From: Propionibacteriaceae bacterium AM104-82
GTDB taxonomy: Bacteria; Actinomycetota; Actinomycetes; Propionibacteriales; Propionibacteriaceae
Assembly (NCBI GenBank): GCA_027658995.1
Contig: JAQDQK010000019.1
Span: forward strand, 1-64,000
Length of the DNA: 64,000 bases
Direction: 5' to 3'
The position numbers were made by a program, and so were the translations under genes. Each line of letters opens with the position of its first letter. Position 1 is the stretch's first letter. Shown here one piece after another: positions 63,344-64,000 of this stretch. The notes below the pieces were generated by a model, which saw only the letters and a list, made by a program, of their open reading frames with translations, had not been told where the DNA came from and did no database searches.

Positions 63344-63694
63344 GAAAGTTACCTCCAGTCGATGAGACTCAGTACAGATTACCGCGCGGGCACGCCGCGG
63401 CCGACGCGCGACAACGGGTGGACGGGGCCGCGCCCTTGCCGGGGGCGCATGGGCGTCGATACCCTTGGAGGCTCGACGTCGTCTGGGCGGAAGCACCGTG
63501 GTGCGACCCGTACCCTCGTCGGCGGCGTCGATGTCCCCACCAGGACACATTCACAAGGGAGAGGCCGCAAGGCCCGGGGTTCGAGTCCCCATCCGGGTCC
63601 GGATCGTGGCAACACGCGCGGGCGTCATGCACCCTTCACTGGGTCCACGACCGCGCCGGCCGCGATCCGGGCCCTCGAACCAGAAGGAGTAGCG
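63344..63694. other. 351-base gap with a tRNA-like fold but no recognised gene
   Basis: No convincing CDS lies in this divergent gap. It contains a T-arm-like hairpin (GGGG-TTCGAGT-CCCC, 63576-63590) preceded by a GGCCGCAAGGCC hairpin (63563-63574). GACCCG (63505-63510) could pair with CGGGTC (63594-63599) as an acceptor-like stem. The middle does not form a proper anticodon arm, so it is not a functional tRNA. It may be a tRNA relic or a structured leader of the downstream SPFH gene. Confidence 0.4.
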
Positions 63695-64000
63695 GTGAAG
63701 CTCACCACCTTCCACGTCACAGTGGACCCGCACGAGGTCGTCGTCGCACACCTCGACGGACGCAGCAAGATCCTGCCCGCCGGACGGCACCGTCGCACCA
63801 GGAACGCGACCTACTCCCCCATCTCGACGGCCCGCCGCCTGCTGCAGTTGGCCCCGCAGGAGATCCCCACCTCCGACGGCGCCCAGGTCAAGGTGACAGC
63901 GGTCGCCGACGTGCGCGTGGTCGACCCGCTCGCAGGGCTCGAGTTCGAGCAGCCTGAGCAGGCGATCTACCTCGCGATCCAGGTCGCGCTGCGCGACGAG
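63695..64000 (+). CDS. SPFH / band-7 (slipin-like) protein, 5' part only
   Basis: A plus-strand frame of 102 codons starts at GTG 63695 (MKLTTFHVTVDPHEVVVAHL), eight bases after AGAAGGAG, and is open to the right edge. HVTVDPHEVVVAHLDGRSK and later VTAVADVRVVDPLAGLEFEQ fit the N-terminal strands of a band-7 domain. There is no N-terminal transmembrane segment, unlike most slipins, so it may be a soluble or peripheral member. The rest of the gene lies outside the window, so the assignment is provisional. Confidence 0.7.
   Translation, partial: MKLTTFHVTVDPHEVVVAHLDGRSKILPAGRHRRTRNATYSPISTARRLLQLAPQEIPTSDGAQVKVTAVADVRVVDPLAGLEFEQPEQAIYLAIQVALRDE

Noticed and set aside
63505..63600. A functional long-variable-arm tRNA gene
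   Set aside because: No acceptable 7-base anticodon loop with U33 can be formed, and the acceptor stem has only 6 pairs. I keep it only as a tRNA-like structure.

Overview
The window is chromosomal DNA of a very GC-rich Gram-positive bacterium, most probably an actinobacterium of the family Propionibacteriaceae. The pointers are GTG starts, strong GGAGG ribosome binding sites, many 4-base ATGA/GTGA gene overlaps, a divergent pair of primary-type sigma factors, the UPF0182 / PDZ-Lon / DUF2342 / uvrD2 neighbourhood that I recall from mycobacteria and relatives, and an oxygen-independent B12 pathway with a CbiE-CbiG-CbiH fusion like the one known in propionibacteria. No insertion sequence, prophage, CRISPR array or rRNA was seen.

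Layout. 0-13 kb: an initiator tRNA with its own promoter and terminator, an amino-acid symporter, an aldo/keto reductase, a DUF1349 protein, two overlapping M16 peptidase genes (one with the zinc motif, one without), and the envelope/protease block (UPF0182, PPA1309, YlbL-type PDZ-Lon, DUF2342, a zinc ribbon protein, a ThiF-like remnant). 13-23 kb: DNA repair, uvrD2 facing a recC-recB-recD operon. 23-29 kb: an aminotransferase, a YbdK-type ligase coupled to a glutamine amidotransferase, and sigA/sigB back to back. 29-38 kb: tesB, hrpA, a universal stress protein, a flavin-binding-fold protein, a secreted GH10 xylanase, a YbjN-like protein and a small hydrolase.

38-58 kb is a cobalamin region. 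Three B12 riboswitches, all on the minus strand, head three transcription units: cobO-cobBC-cobA; the cobalt ECF transporter cbiMNQO; and cbiL-cbiF-cbiEGH-cbiX/sirC-cbiC-cbiD. cobK and cbiT lie on the plus strand without a riboswitch. A further unit holds a histidine phosphatase, cbiB and cobQ. Together these cover cobalt uptake and most steps from uroporphyrinogen III to adenosylcobinamide phosphate by the early-cobalt route. cobU, cobS and cobT are not in the window. Three genes are fusions: CobB with a CobC/CobD-like aminotransferase, CbiX with SirC, and CbiE-CbiG-CbiH.

58-64 kb: a small DedA protein, CorA, cardiolipin synthase, IlvD and the start of an SPFH/band-7 protein that runs off the right edge.

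Non-coding structure worth attention: two long foldback elements (near 24.4 and 61.4 kb), two intergenic arrays of GTTGAGCC...GTCGAAAC repeats (near 43.6 and 54.9 kb), a good ECF-type promoter before sigB, and a 10-codon ORF with a strong ribosome binding site overlapping the start of cobO downstream of its riboswitch.
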